Assembly: GCF_025660655.1 (NCBI RefSeq)
Contig: NZ_JAOTIN010000007.1
Span: forward strand, 25,745 to 89,744
Length of the DNA stretch: 64,000 nucleotides
Direction: 5' to 3'
Origin: Streptococcus sp. CSL10205-OR2
GTDB lineage: Bacteria > Bacillota > Bacilli > Lactobacillales > Streptococcaceae
The notes below the pieces were generated by a model. That model was not told the origin of the DNA. It made no database searches and was given only the letters and a program-made list of their open reading frames with translations. A program made the translations under genes and the position numbers. Positions 28,711 through 38,969 of this stretch are shown piece after piece (position 1 is the stretch's first letter; each line of letters opens with the position of its first letter).

Positions 28711-29978
28711 GATGAAGTTCCTCTCATAAAATAAACTGATTTCATTTTTATTGTGCTAGAAACTTCCAGAATATCTTCTTTACGAATACTGTTAACACTG
28801 TCAATAAATGTTGACAGATCTTGGAAAGCTTCTGGTAAAATTTGATTGTAACATTCTTCAATTAACATCTTGGGGTTGTCGGATACAATTTTTCTTTGAG
28901 TGATTAAAAATTCCTTAGTTTGATTTAAAAAAGCCTGTGAAAATCTACCTAGTTTAATTAAATTTAACTGGCGATTAATCATTGCCATCACTTTATTTCT
29001 TTGATGACTATCAATTGCTGCATATATATATAAGGCTCCCAAAAAAAGGTCTAACTCACTACCGATACTATAGGTCAACCCCTCTTTTTGTCTAATTTCG
29101 GTAAATAATTTTGAATGCGAAAAAGCTCCTAGCATGCTATTTAAAAGAAGTAGTGACGAATTGTCTCTAAAATTGTTTGGTTTTGAAAAAGAATAACCAA
29201 TTTGTAAAATAGACTGGCTAGTATCTCTTTCTTCAATCTTTTCATTGGTAATATTTGAAGCTTTTTGTTGATGGAAAAAAGAGAGATTGTTGAATCGATT
29301 TTTTAAAGGAAATTGATTAAACAAATTAGTTGCTTTAACATCATCAAAGCGACCTAGTAAAAAAATATCAATGTTATCATCACTTAACATTCGTTTAAAT
29401 TCTTGATAGGTTGTAAAAGCATTTTCTTTTTCTAACATCTCTTTTGAGCCACTTTGAGATAATTGAAGCTCTTCTTTTTCAAAAAAAATAGAATCAAGTG
29501 CTAACTCGCTATAATAAAAAGAATCCTCTAAATCAAATTCTAACTGACGAATAGCATTTTGTTTGACGACCTCAAAGGATTTTAACTCAAATTGTTCTAC
29601 GGTAATCAAGGGTTCAAATAGTAATTGCGATAGAAATTGAATAATATCTTCTAAAACAGATTCTTCAGACAGCAAAAAACGGTCTGGTAAAAAAGTAATA
29701 TCAATATCGATAATATGAACCAGACCTTTCGTCCAAACTGATGTGTTGAGAGTTGCCCCGTGCAAATCTGCTAATTTTTCTCTCATCTTTGTAGCATTGG
29801 GAAAGTTAGCACTCGCCATCTCAATCATTTTGGCAACTAAAAAACGACTAGCCATATTTTTCTTGTTTAACTGACTTGAAAAACGAAAGGTGAGATGATT
29901 GGTCTTAAACTGATTGGTTTTTATAAAATGTAGTGTTACACCATCTGTTATTTTCATGTATTTTCCTTTAAAAGTCAT
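28707..29978 (-). CDS. yfmF: M16-family peptidase-like protein, YfmF/YmfF-like (no zinc motif)
   Basis: A 423-residue M16 fold with the C-terminal signature region LLNSMLGAFSHSKLFTEIRQ followed by KEGLTYSIGSELD, but no HxxEH in its N-terminal half. The equivalent position reads around MIEMASANFPNATKMREKLA. It is probably the non-catalytic partner of yfmH, which starts before this gene ends (4-base overlap). The start MTFKGKYMKITDGV could instead be the second Met (MKITDG). It opens the minus-strand operon that runs to ecfT. Confidence 0.88.
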   Translation of the reverse strand: MTFKGKYMKITDGVTLHFIKTNQFKTNHLTFRFSSQLNKKNMASRFLVAKMIEMASANFPNATKMREKLADLHGATLNTSVWTKGLVHIIDIDITFLPDRFLLSEESVLEDIIQFLSQLLFEPLITVEQFELKSFEVVKQNAIRQLEFDLEDSFYYSELALDSIFFEKEELQLSQSGSKEMLEKENAFTTYQEFKRMLSDDNIDIFLLGRFDDVKATNLFNQFPLKNRFNNLSFFHQQKASNITNEKIEERDTSQSILQIGYSFSKPNNFRDNSSLLLLNSMLGAFSHSKLFTEIRQKEGLTYSIGSELDLFLGALYIYAAIDSHQRNKVMAMINRQLNLIKLGRFSQAFLNQTKEFLITQRKIVSDNPKMLIEECYNQILPEAFQDLSTFIDSVNSIRKEDILEVSSTIKMKSVYFMRGTSS

Positions 29979-30098
29979 TTATTAACACTCATTATAACAC
30001 TTTATAACAATATAATCATCCGTAAAATCTCTTATTAAAAATGATTTTAACAAGGGATAATAAAACAAATAAAAATATGTTTTCAAGTTTAAAAGACC

Positions 30099-30114
30099 TT
30101 TACAACTATGTAAA
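30099..30114. repeat. single copy of a 16-bp imperfect palindrome
   Basis: TTTACAACTATGTAAA, half-sites TTTACA/TGTAAA around ACTA, between divergent yfmF and yaaA. The identical 16-mer occurs twice more, as an inverted pair, at 32542-32578. Confidence 0.7.
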
Positions 30115-30164
30115 CCATTTTTTAATAATTAAAAAATAGAAACAACCGTTTTCAGTCTCTTTTG

Positions 30165-30173
30165 TGCTATAAT
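30165..30173 (+). promoter_or_regulatory. extended -10 promoter of yaaA-recF
   Basis: TGCTATAAT, an extended -10, 24 bases before the yaaA ATG. No good -35 is visible. Confidence 0.55.
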
Positions 30174-30196
30174 ATATGAATAGAAAGGTGAAAATC

Positions 30197-30535
30197 ATGG
30201 ATTACAAATTATTTGACGACTACATTACTTTACAGTCTTTATTAAAAGATCAAGGGATTATTCAAACTGGCGGAGCGATTAAACAATTTTTAGCGCAGCA
30301 TACTGTTTTATTAAATGGTACTGAAGAAAATCGCCGCGGGAAAAAATTATTTAGAGGAGATATAATAGAAATCCCTGGCATTAATACCAGTATTTCAATC
30401 TCATCACCTAGTGATGATGAGATGAACGAGTACCAAAAAGATCTCATTGAAAAAGAACGCCTGGCAAAAAAAATTAAAGAACTTAACAAGGAAAATAAAA
30501 AACAGAAAACAGCTATTCGTTTTCCAGGAACCTAA
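30197..30535 (+). CDS. yaaA: S4-domain RNA-binding protein YaaA
   Basis: A 112-residue protein from the ATG at 30197 ([20 protein letters not shown]), preceded by GAAAGGTG. The S4-type fold spans about 12-65 ([34 protein letters not shown]). The remainder is a charged helical tail. An upstream in-frame ATG at 30176 lies inside the promoter and is unlikely. It is followed by recF after 2 bases, the conserved yaaA-recF pair, here far from dnaN on the other side of oriC, as in streptococci. Confidence 0.88.
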   Translation: MDYKLFDDYITLQSLLKDQGIIQTGGAIKQFLAQHTVLLNGTEENRRGKKLFRGDIIEIPGINTSISISSPSDDEMNEYQKDLIEKERLAKKIKELNKENKKQKTAIRFPGT

Positions 30536-30537
30536 CT

Positions 30538-31641
30538 ATGCAACTTGAATCATTGAAACTTCTAAATTTTCGAAATTACACCAATGCTAACCTCGATTTT
30601 TCACCTCATCTTAACGTTTTCGTAGGTAAAAACGCACAGGGCAAGACCAATCTCATTGAAGCCATTTATTTTCTCTCATTGACAAGAAGTCATCGCGCTA
30701 AGTCTGATAAAGAGTTAATTGCATTTTCACAAAATCAATTAAACGTTTCTGGTAATGTCAATCGCCTACAAGGAAAGTTAACACTTGATATTAGCTTGTC
30801 AGAAAAGGGCCGAATCACAAAAGTTAATCATTTAAAGCAATCAAAATTATCTGATTATATTGGTCACCTTCCTGTTGTCTTATTTGCACCTGAGGATTTA
30901 CAACTGATTAAAGGTTCACCAAGTCTAAGAAGAAAATTCATCGATATCGATCTTGGACAAATTAAACCTCTGTATTTAACAGATTTATCAAATTACAACC
31001 ATGTTTTAAAACAACGTAATAGTTATCTCAAAACAACGGCTAAAATTGATCCTGTCTTTTTGAGTGTTCTAGACGAACAATTGATAACTTATGGAAGTCA
31101 AGTTATCCGTCAACGACTATCATTTATTAAAAAATTGGCAACCAAAGCCAATCAACATCATTTACAGATTTCTAATCAACAAGAACACCTGTCAATGTCT
31201 TATCAATCTTCTGTCAAGTTTACAGATGAAAACACTGTTGAAGAAGCCTTTCGTAAGCAATTAAAAAAACAGCTTGACAGAGATTTATTTAAAAAGAATA
31301 CTAGTATCGGCCCACATAGAGATGATATTTTGTTTTCGATTAATAATATAGAGGCTAACTTTGGTAGTCAAGGGCAACATCGAAGCCTTATATTATCTTT
31401 AAAATTGGCAGAAATAGATCTGATTAAAGAAACGATAAATGATTACCCTATTTTACTTTTAGATGATGTTATGAGTGAACTTGACAACCATCGTCAACTT
31501 AAATTATTAGAAAACATTCATAAGAGTGTTCAAACATTTATCACGACAACAAGTCTAGATCATCTTCATCAAATTCCTGATGATATCCAACTATTTCTTA
31601 TCGAAAGTGGTGAGATTAAACAAAAAAAAGCAGTTCGTTAA
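30538..31641 (+). CDS. recF: DNA replication/repair protein RecF
   Basis: A 367-residue SMC-like ATPase that helps load RecA at gaps. Walker A GKNAQGKT is at 30-37, the signature region [12 protein letters not shown] near 281-292, and Walker [13 protein letters not shown] near 303-314. An SD (AGGA) overlaps the yaaA stop. Its stop codon lies inside a terminator shared with the convergent transporter gene. Confidence 0.96.
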   Translation: MQLESLKLLNFRNYTNANLDFSPHLNVFVGKNAQGKTNLIEAIYFLSLTRSHRAKSDKELIAFSQNQLNVSGNVNRLQGKLTLDISLSEKGRITKVNHLKQSKLSDYIGHLPVVLFAPEDLQLIKGSPSLRRKFIDIDLGQIKPLYLTDLSNYNHVLKQRNSYLKTTAKIDPVFLSVLDEQLITYGSQVIRQRLSFIKKLATKANQHHLQISNQQEHLSMSYQSSVKFTDENTVEEAFRKQLKKQLDRDLFKKNTSIGPHRDDILFSINNIEANFGSQGQHRSLILSLKLAEIDLIKETINDYPILLLDDVMSELDNHRQLKLLENIHKSVQTFITTTSLDHLHQIPDDIQLFLIESGEIKQKKAVR

Positions 31642-31653
31642 TGAACTGCTTTT
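31626..31653. terminator. bidirectional intrinsic terminator
   Basis: A perfect 11-bp stem AAAAGCAGTTC / GAACTGCTTTT overlapping the recF stop and the end of the convergent transporter gene. Confidence 0.85.
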
Positions 31654-32522
31654 TAGTATGACTTGACAATACCTAATAAAGTGGCTCCGACTAAAAAACA
31701 AAATATACCAATAAGAACCCACTTCATTTCTTTCTTGGTTTTCTTTTCACCAAGGAAAACAATACCACCAATAATTGAAATAATAGCACCTAATTGTGAA
31801 AAACTAAAAGCAATAGCTAAACCAGCAGAAGAAGCAGCCAACAACATGAAAAGATTACCAAATCCCCACATGAATCCAACAAGTGAATTTTTTAATACCA
31901 ATGGAGAGAAATCAAGCTGAAATTTCATAAATAAACTTGAACCAATAATCATCCCAACAGCCATAGGTAAAATAACAGATAAAACATCAAATGCCATAAT
32001 ATTATTGAATAAAATAGCATAAGAAAGATAGCCGAACGTTGAAAAAGCAAGAGCAATAAAACCTTTATTAAAATTAGTTAACTTGCTTTCTTTTTCTTTT
32101 CTAGAAGGGTCAACTTTACTTAAAAAATAAAAGCCAATGACTAGAAAAAGTAGAGCTAAGCCACCTAATGAAAAATGAACACTAGTGGTCCATTCATGAA
32201 AGATAAAAGCACCAATTAAACTACCAAAAACAAGTTGACTACCACTTGACAATGGGTTGGCAACAGAAACTCCCATATGTTTCATTGCAGTGAACTGCCG
32301 ATTTTGACCTAATGACCAAAGAATACCACCTATGATTCCAAACACCCATAGTTGAATAGATAATTCGGGTTTAGCGATTAAATAAACAACGATTCCAAAA
32401 AACAGAGAACCAATTGTCATTCCAAAGGTTTGTTGGTTGGCTGTTCCCCCAATTTTATTACTAACAAAACCAATGCTTCCCCAAGCAAACATAGGAACGA
32501 GGGCAAATAATATTCCTTCCAT
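31653..32522 (-). CDS. GRP-family sugar uptake transporter (GlcU/RbsU-like)
   Basis: A 289-residue membrane protein with about ten hydrophobic helices. It starts MEGILFALVPMFAWGSIGFV and has glycine-rich repeats such as GIIGGILWSLGQNRQFTAMK, typical of the glucose/ribose porter (GRP) family of the drug/metabolite superfamily. The sugar is not determined. It has an SD (AAAGGAG), and just upstream lies a large inverted repeat made of two copies of the TTTACAACTATGTAAA element, so it is likely regulated. Confidence 0.85.
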   Translation of the reverse strand: MEGILFALVPMFAWGSIGFVSNKIGGTANQQTFGMTIGSLFFGIVVYLIAKPELSIQLWVFGIIGGILWSLGQNRQFTAMKHMGVSVANPLSSGSQLVFGSLIGAFIFHEWTTSVHFSLGGLALLFLVIGFYFLSKVDPSRKEKESKLTNFNKGFIALAFSTFGYLSYAILFNNIMAFDVLSVILPMAVGMIIGSSLFMKFQLDFSPLVLKNSLVGFMWGFGNLFMLLAASSAGLAIAFSFSQLGAIISIIGGIVFLGEKKTKKEMKWVLIGIFCFLVGATLLGIVKSY

Positions 32523-32541
32523 TTCTCTCCTTTACAAAAAC

Positions 32542-32578
32542 TTTACATAGTTGTAAATTAAATTTACAACTATGTAAA
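32542..32578. repeat. perfect inverted repeat (2 x 16 bp) before the sugar transporter
   Basis: TTTACATAGTTGTAAA, a 5-base loop and TTTACAACTATGTAAA form a perfect 16-bp-arm palindrome, 20 bases upstream of the transporter ATG. Each arm is itself an imperfect palindrome. The centre also fits the GlnR-type pattern TGTNA-N7-TNACA. It could be a double operator or, as RNA, a hairpin next to the SD. Confidence 0.8.
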
Positions 32579-32593
32579 CATATAAATTAAGAG

Positions 32594-32622
32594 ACACCAC
32601 TACCAAAGACTGATAGTGGTGC
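32594..32622 (-). terminator. terminator of guaB
   Basis: A hairpin with arms ACACCACTA / TAGTGGTGC (8-9 bp) 20 bases after the guaB stop on the minus strand. The following T tract is weak (TCTCTTAATTT). Confidence 0.6.
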
Positions 32623-32641
32623 CATTTAGTCACTAATTATT

Positions 32642-34126
<1,485 letters not shown>

Positions 34127-34231
34127 TCAACTCCTCTTTTCTAAATGTAGTAATGCTTAAAATGGATTGTTACTATCATATCATGCTAAGATAATTTGTC
34201 AATCAATTTAAACTGAAAAATGTTATCTTTT

Positions 34232-35263
34232 CTATAACTTATTAAAATAGTTGATTCCCATAGCTGATTTTACTTCAGATAAAGTTTGCGCTGCTTTTTC
34301 ACGCGCTTTTTCACTGCCTTTTTCCAACATACGATAAACTTCACCCATATCTTTAGCAAATTCCAGACGTCTATTTCTTATTGGTGCTAATTCTCTTTCC
34401 ATAATATCTAAAAGGAATCGTTTTGTTTTCACATCACCTAGACCACCTTTTTGATACTGTTCTTTCATGCGTTCAATTTCTGCTTGATCTTCTTTTTTAC
34501 CAAAGACATCTAAATAATGAAAGACCATATTGCCTTCTACTTGACCTGGATCTTCCACTCGAATATGATTAGGATCAGTATACATGCTCATAATTTTTTT
34601 CTTAAGCGTGTCTGGGTCATCCGCTAAATAAATACCGTTATTGAGTGATTTTGACATTTTAGCATTACCATCTAACCCAGGTAAACGTCCAGCAGCTTCC
34701 TTTTCTGGAAAAAGACCTTCTGGTTCTACCAAAACATCGGTTTTGTAAGTATGGTTAAAAGAGCGAACAATTTCTCTTGTTTGTTCAATCATTGGTTTTT
34801 GGTCAGAACCAGCAGGAACAAGATTGGCTTTAAAGGCAGTAATATCAGCAGCTTGAGAAATCGGATAGACTAAAAAACCCGTCGGAATGCTTTCGCCAAA
34901 ACCTTTTTGTGCGATCTCAGTTTTAACGGTTGGATTTCTTTGTAAACGTGCTACAGAAACCAAATTCATGTAATAAACGGTTAATTCTGCTAATTCTGGA
35001 ATTTGACTTTGAAGAAAAATGGTTGCTTTTTTAGGGTCTAATCCTACTGCTAAATAATCTAGAGCCACTTCTCCAACAGATTCAATAATTTTTTCTGGAT
35101 TTTTAGCATTATCAGTCAGTGCTTGTTGATCAGCTAAAAAGATAAACATGTCATATTTATTTTCATTTTGTAGAAGCACACGATTTTTAACACTACCAAC
35201 GTAATGCCCAACATGTAATTTACCTGTTGGTCGGTCTCCTGTCAGAATAATAGGTTTTCCCAT
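34232..35263 (-). CDS. trpS: tryptophan--tRNA ligase
   Basis: A class I synthetase of 343 residues. The HIGH-like motif is KLHVGH (15-20) in [16 protein letters not shown] and the KMSKS loop is in [12 protein letters not shown] (about 200-211). The PTKVEIAQ-like segment after VARLQRNP is typical of the long bacterial TrpRS form. It is divergent from a YitT gene with a 105-base gap and no T-box leader. Confidence 0.96.
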   Translation of the reverse strand: MGKPIILTGDRPTGKLHVGHYVGSVKNRVLLQNENKYDMFIFLADQQALTDNAKNPEKIIESVGEVALDYLAVGLDPKKATIFLQSQIPELAELTVYYMNLVSVARLQRNPTVKTEIAQKGFGESIPTGFLVYPISQAADITAFKANLVPAGSDQKPMIEQTREIVRSFNHTYKTDVLVEPEGLFPEKEAAGRLPGLDGNAKMSKSLNNGIYLADDPDTLKKKIMSMYTDPNHIRVEDPGQVEGNMVFHYLDVFGKKEDQAEIERMKEQYQKGGLGDVKTKRFLLDIMERELAPIRNRRLEFAKDMGEVYRMLEKGSEKAREKAAQTLSEVKSAMGINYFNKL

Positions 35264-35368
35264 TTTAAACTCCTTTGATATAAATTAATAAAATTATAAC
35301 ATATATCTTGACGTTGTGCTTCTTAAATAGGATAATAGACTTTGTCACTCTTTTGAAAGGAACTAGCA

Positions 35369-36241
35369 ATGAAAAATAGAATTCGTGATTTATTATTTGT
35401 TACCGTTGGTGCTTTTATCGCTGCCATTGGTATTAACGCCATGTTTTTAGAAAACCGTATTGTTTCTGGAGGACTAGGAGGTTTATCTATTGCCACCAAT
35501 GAATTATTTGGTTGGTCCCCAGGTGTTTTTGTCATGGTTGCCAATATTCCACTTTTAGCCTTGTGTTACTTTTTTCTAGGCAAAGCAACCTTTTTAAAAA
35601 CAGTCTATGGCTCTCTCATCTTCCCGGTTTTTATCAGTTTAACAGAAAAACTGCCAACAATTACTCACAACCCTCTTTTAGCCTCTATATTTGGTGGTGT
35701 CATTATGGGAATTGGTCTTGGTATTGTCTTTTTAGGAAATTCTTCTACTGGTGGAACAAGTATCATTACACAAATCATTTACAATTATTCTTCTCTTTCT
35801 TTAGGAGTTGTTATGACAATTGTTGATGGTATTGTGGTTATTATTGGTTTAATCGCCTTTGATGCTGATACTGTGATGTTTTCAATTATTTCACTCATTA
35901 CGATTGGCTATGTCATAAACATTATGCTTTCTGGTCTAAAAGCTTCTAAGAACGTGATGATTATTTCACGTAAACAAGAACAAATCAAAGAATTAATCAC
36001 AAAAACAATTGAACGTGGGGTAACAGAAATTCCTATCACTGGTGGTTTTACCGGTCAACAACGACACATGATTATGACCACTCTTTCAACCAATGAGATT
36101 CCTAGATTACAAAAAGAAATCCAAAACATTGATGAAGCTGCTTTCGTTATCATCATGCCAGCCTCTCAAGTTATGGGAAGAGGGTTTAGTTTGACAAAAG
36201 ATCACCATACAATGGATGAGGATGTTTTATACCCAATGTAA
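35369..36241 (+). CDS. YitT family membrane protein with DUF2179 domain
   Basis: 290 residues: five or six membrane segments in the first 200 (about 8-28, 50-72, 77-95, 105-128, 145-165, 170-188), with the family motifs NAMFLENRIVSGGLGGLS and GGVIMGIGLGIVFLGNSSTG, then a cytoplasmic C-terminal DUF2179 domain (MIISRKQEQIKELITKTIER). Paralogous to the partial protein at 1-615. Function unknown. The SD AAAGGA is well placed. Confidence 0.88.
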   Translation: MKNRIRDLLFVTVGAFIAAIGINAMFLENRIVSGGLGGLSIATNELFGWSPGVFVMVANIPLLALCYFFLGKATFLKTVYGSLIFPVFISLTEKLPTITHNPLLASIFGGVIMGIGLGIVFLGNSSTGGTSIITQIIYNYSSLSLGVVMTIVDGIVVIIGLIAFDADTVMFSIISLITIGYVINIMLSGLKASKNVMIISRKQEQIKELITKTIERGVTEIPITGGFTGQQRHMIMTTLSTNEIPRLQKEIQNIDEAAFVIIMPASQVMGRGFSLTKDHHTMDEDVLYPM

Positions 36242-36257
36242 TCATTCCCTATAATCG

Positions 36258-36286
36258 TTGAAAAACAACTAATTTTTGTGTAGAAT
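36258..36286 (+). promoter_or_regulatory. promoter of the ABC-F gene
   Basis: -35 TTGAAA (36258-36263), 17-base spacer and -10 TAGAAT (36281-36286), 34 bases before the TTG start. Confidence 0.7.
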
Positions 36287-36320
36287 GAAGAAAACAAGAA
36301 AGAGATAATGAGGTAGAAAA

Positions 36321-37940
36321 TTGCTTACAGTTTCAGATGTATCCCTTAGATTTAGTGACCGTAAACTTTTTGATGAGGTCAACATCAAATTTACTGCAGG
36401 AAATACTTATGGCTTAATTGGGGCCAATGGTGCAGGAAAGTCAACGTTTTTGAAAATACTAGCTGGTGATATCGAACCAACCACTGGAAGTGTCTCACTT
36501 GGACCAGATGAACGCCTCTCTGTTCTTCGTCAAAATCATTATGACTATGAAGATATTAGAGCTATTGATGTTGTGATTATGGGAAATGAAGAGCTCTATC
36601 GCATCATGAAAGAAAAAGATGATATCTATATGAAACCAGATTTTTCTGAAGAAGATGGGGTTCGTGCTGCAGAATTAGAAAGTGATTTTGCAGAATTAGG
36701 GGGATGGGAAGCTGAAAGTGAAGCTGCTCAACTACTCCAAAACCTTAATATTCCTGAAGAATTACACTATCTTAATTTGAGTGAGTTAACTAATGGTGAT
36801 AAGGTGAAAGTCTTACTAGCCAAAGCTTTATTTGGTAAACCAGATGTGCTTTTACTTGATGAGCCTACTAACGGTCTTGATATTCAATCCATCAGTTGGT
36901 TGGAAGATTTCTTAATTGATTTTGAAAATACCGTTATTGTTGTTTCCCATGACCGTCACTTTTTAAATAAAGTGTGTACTCACATGGCCGATCTTGATTT
37001 TGGAAAAATCAAAATCTTTGTGGGGAATTATGATTTCTGGAAAGAATCAAGTGAATTAGCCCTTCGTCTACAATCAGACCGTAATGCTAAGGCAGAAGAA
37101 AAAATCAAAGAATTAAAAGAATTCGTAGCCAGATTCTCAGCCAATGCTTCTAAATCCAAACAAGCAACGTCACGTAAAAAAATGCTTGAAAAAATTGAAT
37201 TGGAAGAAATTGTTCCTTCTAGCCGTAAATACCCCTTCATTAATTTCAAATCTGAACGTGAAACTGGAAAAGAATTATTAACGGTCGAAAACTTAAAAGT
37301 CACTATTGATGGAGAAGTCATCTTAGATAATATTAGTTTTATTCTTTATCCTGGTGATAAAACAGCTATTATTGGTCAAAATGATATTCAAACAACTGCA
37401 CTTATTCGTGCTTTAATGGGAGACATTGACTATGAAGGAACCATTAAATGGGGAATTACAACCAGCCGTAGCTACCTACCAAAAGATAATTCCCGTGAGT
37501 TTGAAAGTAAAGACTCTATTTTAGATTGGCTCCGCCAATTCGCTAGTAAGGAAGAAGACGACAATACTTTCCTTAGAGGTTTCTTAGGACGCATGCTCTT
37601 TAGCGGAGAAGAAGTTAACAAGCCTGTTAATGTCCTTTCTGGTGGTGAAAAAGTTCGTGTCATGTTGTCTAAATTGATGTTATTGAAATCAAATGTTCTT
37701 GTTCTTGATGATCCAACTAACCATTTAGATTTGGAGTCAATTTCAAGCCTTAATGATGGTTTGAAAAAATTTAAAGAAAACATTATTTTTGCTAGTCATG
37801 ACCATGAGTTTATTCAAACACTCGCCAACCATATTGTTATCATTTCAAAAAATGGTGTCATCGACCGCATTGATGAAACCTATGACGACTTCTTAGAAAA
37901 TCAAGAAATCCAAGAAAAAGTAAAAGCCCTTTGGCAATAA
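36321..37940 (+). CDS. ABC-F family ATPase (YbiT-like)
   Basis: A 539-residue soluble protein with two ABC domains and no membrane part, closest in layout to E. coli YbiT, a ribosome-associated ABC-F protein. NBD1 has a good Walker A (GANGAGKS, 34-41) and Walker B LLLDEP, but a degenerate signature (LSELTNGDK, 153-161). NBD2 has the opposite defect: a Walker A reading GQNDIQTT (352-359) without the lysine, a good LSGGEK (439-444) and Walker B LVLDDP with Asp in place of the catalytic Glu. The charged linker with ASKSKQATSRKK is at about 245-310. The start is TTG with a weak AGGT SD. Confidence 0.88.
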   Translation: MLTVSDVSLRFSDRKLFDEVNIKFTAGNTYGLIGANGAGKSTFLKILAGDIEPTTGSVSLGPDERLSVLRQNHYDYEDIRAIDVVIMGNEELYRIMKEKDDIYMKPDFSEEDGVRAAELESDFAELGGWEAESEAAQLLQNLNIPEELHYLNLSELTNGDKVKVLLAKALFGKPDVLLLDEPTNGLDIQSISWLEDFLIDFENTVIVVSHDRHFLNKVCTHMADLDFGKIKIFVGNYDFWKESSELALRLQSDRNAKAEEKIKELKEFVARFSANASKSKQATSRKKMLEKIELEEIVPSSRKYPFINFKSERETGKELLTVENLKVTIDGEVILDNISFILYPGDKTAIIGQNDIQTTALIRALMGDIDYEGTIKWGITTSRSYLPKDNSREFESKDSILDWLRQFASKEEDDNTFLRGFLGRMLFSGEEVNKPVNVLSGGEKVRVMLSKLMLLKSNVLVLDDPTNHLDLESISSLNDGLKKFKENIIFASHDHEFIQTLANHIVIISKNGVIDRIDETYDDFLENQEIQEKVKALWQ

Positions 37941-37945
37941 ACAAA

Positions 37946-37976
37946 AGCCCTCTGAATTTTCAGAGGGCTCTTCTAT
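37946..37976 (+). terminator. intrinsic terminator of the ABC-F gene
   Basis: A perfect 11-bp GC-rich stem AGCCCTCTGAA / TTCAGAGGGCT followed by CTTCTATTATTT. Confidence 0.8.
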
Positions 37977-37985
37977 TATTTAGAA

Positions 37986-38013
37986 ATAAAAAAATCCTAA
38001 GAAAACTTAGGAT
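37986..38013 (-). terminator. terminator of the tRNA-Glu/tRNA-Asn transcript
   Basis: An 8-bp stem ATCCTAAG / CTTAGGAT with tetraloop AAAA, followed on the minus strand by a T tract. Confidence 0.8.
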
Positions 38014-38024
38014 AAGTCTTATCA

Positions 38025-38098
38025 CTCCGGCAGTAGGACTCGAACCTACGACATCATGATTAACAGTCATGCGCTACTACCAACTGAGCTATGCCGGA
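38025..38098 (-). tRNA. tRNA-Asn (anticodon GTT)
   Basis: A 74-base cloverleaf with acceptor TCCGGCA / TGCCGGA, D-arm GCTCAGTTGGTAGTAGC, anticodon stem CATGA around loop CTGTTAA, and T-arm GGTTCGAGTCC. The 3' CCA is not encoded. Confidence 0.95.
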
Positions 38099-38126
38099 AT
38101 ATAACTCATTAGAGTAAAGCTAAAAA

Positions 38127-38198
38127 TAGTCCGTACGGGATTCGAACCCGTGTTACCGCCGTGAAAAGGCGGTGTCTTAACCCCTTGACCAACGGACC
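38127..38198 (-). tRNA. tRNA-Glu (anticodon TTC)
   Basis: A 72-base cloverleaf with acceptor GGTCCGT / ACGGACT (first pair G-U), anticodon stem CCGCC around loop TTTTCAC, and T-arm GGGTTCGAATCCC. No encoded CCA. It is transcribed with tRNA-Asn. Confidence 0.95.
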
Positions 38199-38232
38199 AA
38201 AAGTCATAAGATTTTTCTTTGACACTCTCAAT

Positions 38233-38260
38233 ATTATATCAAATAATTCCGTTTTGTCTA
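38233..38260 (-). promoter_or_regulatory. promoter of tRNA-Glu/tRNA-Asn
   Basis: Minus-strand -35 TAGACA (38255-38260), 16-base spacer and -10 TATAAT (38233-38238). Confidence 0.7.
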
Positions 38261-38318
38261 CCTTTTTTTCAAAATATGTGATCTTTTTTACTGAAAGTAT
38301 TGATTTGTCATCTTCTTA

Positions 38319-38348
38319 TTGACAAATAGATAGGTTTTTTGATAGAAT
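38319..38348 (+). promoter_or_regulatory. promoter of tRNA-Arg
   Basis: -35 TTGACA (38319-38324), 18-base spacer and -10 TAGAAT (38343-38348), 14 bases before the tRNA. Confidence 0.75.
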
Positions 38349-38362
38349 GAAATGGTTGAAAT

Positions 38363-38436
38363 GGTCTCATAGCTCAGCTGGATAGAGCATTCGCCTTCTA
38401 AGCGAACGGTCGCAGGTTCGAATCCTGCTGAGATCA
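38363..38436 (+). tRNA. tRNA-Arg (anticodon TCT)
   Basis: A 74-base cloverleaf with acceptor GGTCTCA / TGAGATC, D-arm GCTCAGCTGGATAGAGC, anticodon stem TTCGC around loop CTTCTAA, and T-arm AGGTTCGAATCCT. No encoded CCA. A perfect terminator follows. Confidence 0.95.
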
Positions 38437-38442
38437 TACTTT

Positions 38443-38480
38443 AAATAAAAGCTCTTGGTTTTTACCAAGAGCTTTTATTT
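38443..38480. terminator. bidirectional terminator between tRNA-Arg and rlmH
   Basis: A perfect 17-bp stem (AAATAAAAGCTCTTGGT, TTTT loop, complement). It overlaps the last codons of the convergent rlmH. Confidence 0.88.
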
Positions 38481-38954
38481 ATGATAAGGACTACCTTGTT
38501 GAATCATAAAAGAACGATAAATTTGTTCAACTAACACTAAACGTATTAGTTGATGAGGGAGTGTGATTTTTCCAAAACTGACTAGTAAATTAGCCCTTTT
38601 TTTCAAATAATCACTCAAACCAAGACTACCACCGATAATAAAAGTAATCGTAGAATAGCCGTTAAGTGTGATTTGTGAGAGTTTATGACTCAACTCTTCT
38701 GAGGAGACTTGTTTTCCTTCTATAGCAAGCGCAATAACATAATCTCTTTCACCAATTTTACTTGCCAAGCGTTGCTCTTCTTTTTCTAAAATTTTATCAT
38801 TTTCAGCTTGACTAGCCTGGTCTGGTGTTTTTTCATCTGAAACCTCAATGATTTCAACCTTGGTAAAGCGTCCTAAACGCTTTACGTACTCTGCAATGCC
38901 TTCTTTAAGGTATTTTTCTTTTAGTTTCCCAACCACTAATAATTTAATTTTCAT
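38475..38954 (-). CDS. rlmH: 23S rRNA (pseudouridine1915-N3)-methyltransferase RlmH
   Basis: 159 residues from the ATG at 38954 ([15 protein letters not shown]), the family length. It is a SPOUT-fold methyltransferase with the C-terminal knot [18 protein letters not shown], then [20 protein letters not shown] and [14 protein letters not shown]. No SD precedes the ATG. Instead an extended -10 (TGCTATAAT) ends only six bases upstream, which would put the transcript start on or next to the start codon. rlmH next to htrA is the streptococcal arrangement. Confidence 0.95.
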   Translation of the reverse strand: MKIKLLVVGKLKEKYLKEGIAEYVKRLGRFTKVEIIEVSDEKTPDQASQAENDKILEKEEQRLASKIGERDYVIALAIEGKQVSSEELSHKLSQITLNGYSTITFIIGGSLGLSDYLKKRANLLVSFGKITLPHQLIRLVLVEQIYRSFMIQQGSPYHK

Positions 38955-38960
38955 AATCAC

Positions 38961-38969
38961 ATTATAGCA
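38961..38969 (-). promoter_or_regulatory. extended -10 promoter of rlmH
   Basis: Minus-strand TGCTATAAT, with no recognisable -35. The distance to the ATG predicts a leaderless mRNA. Confidence 0.6.
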
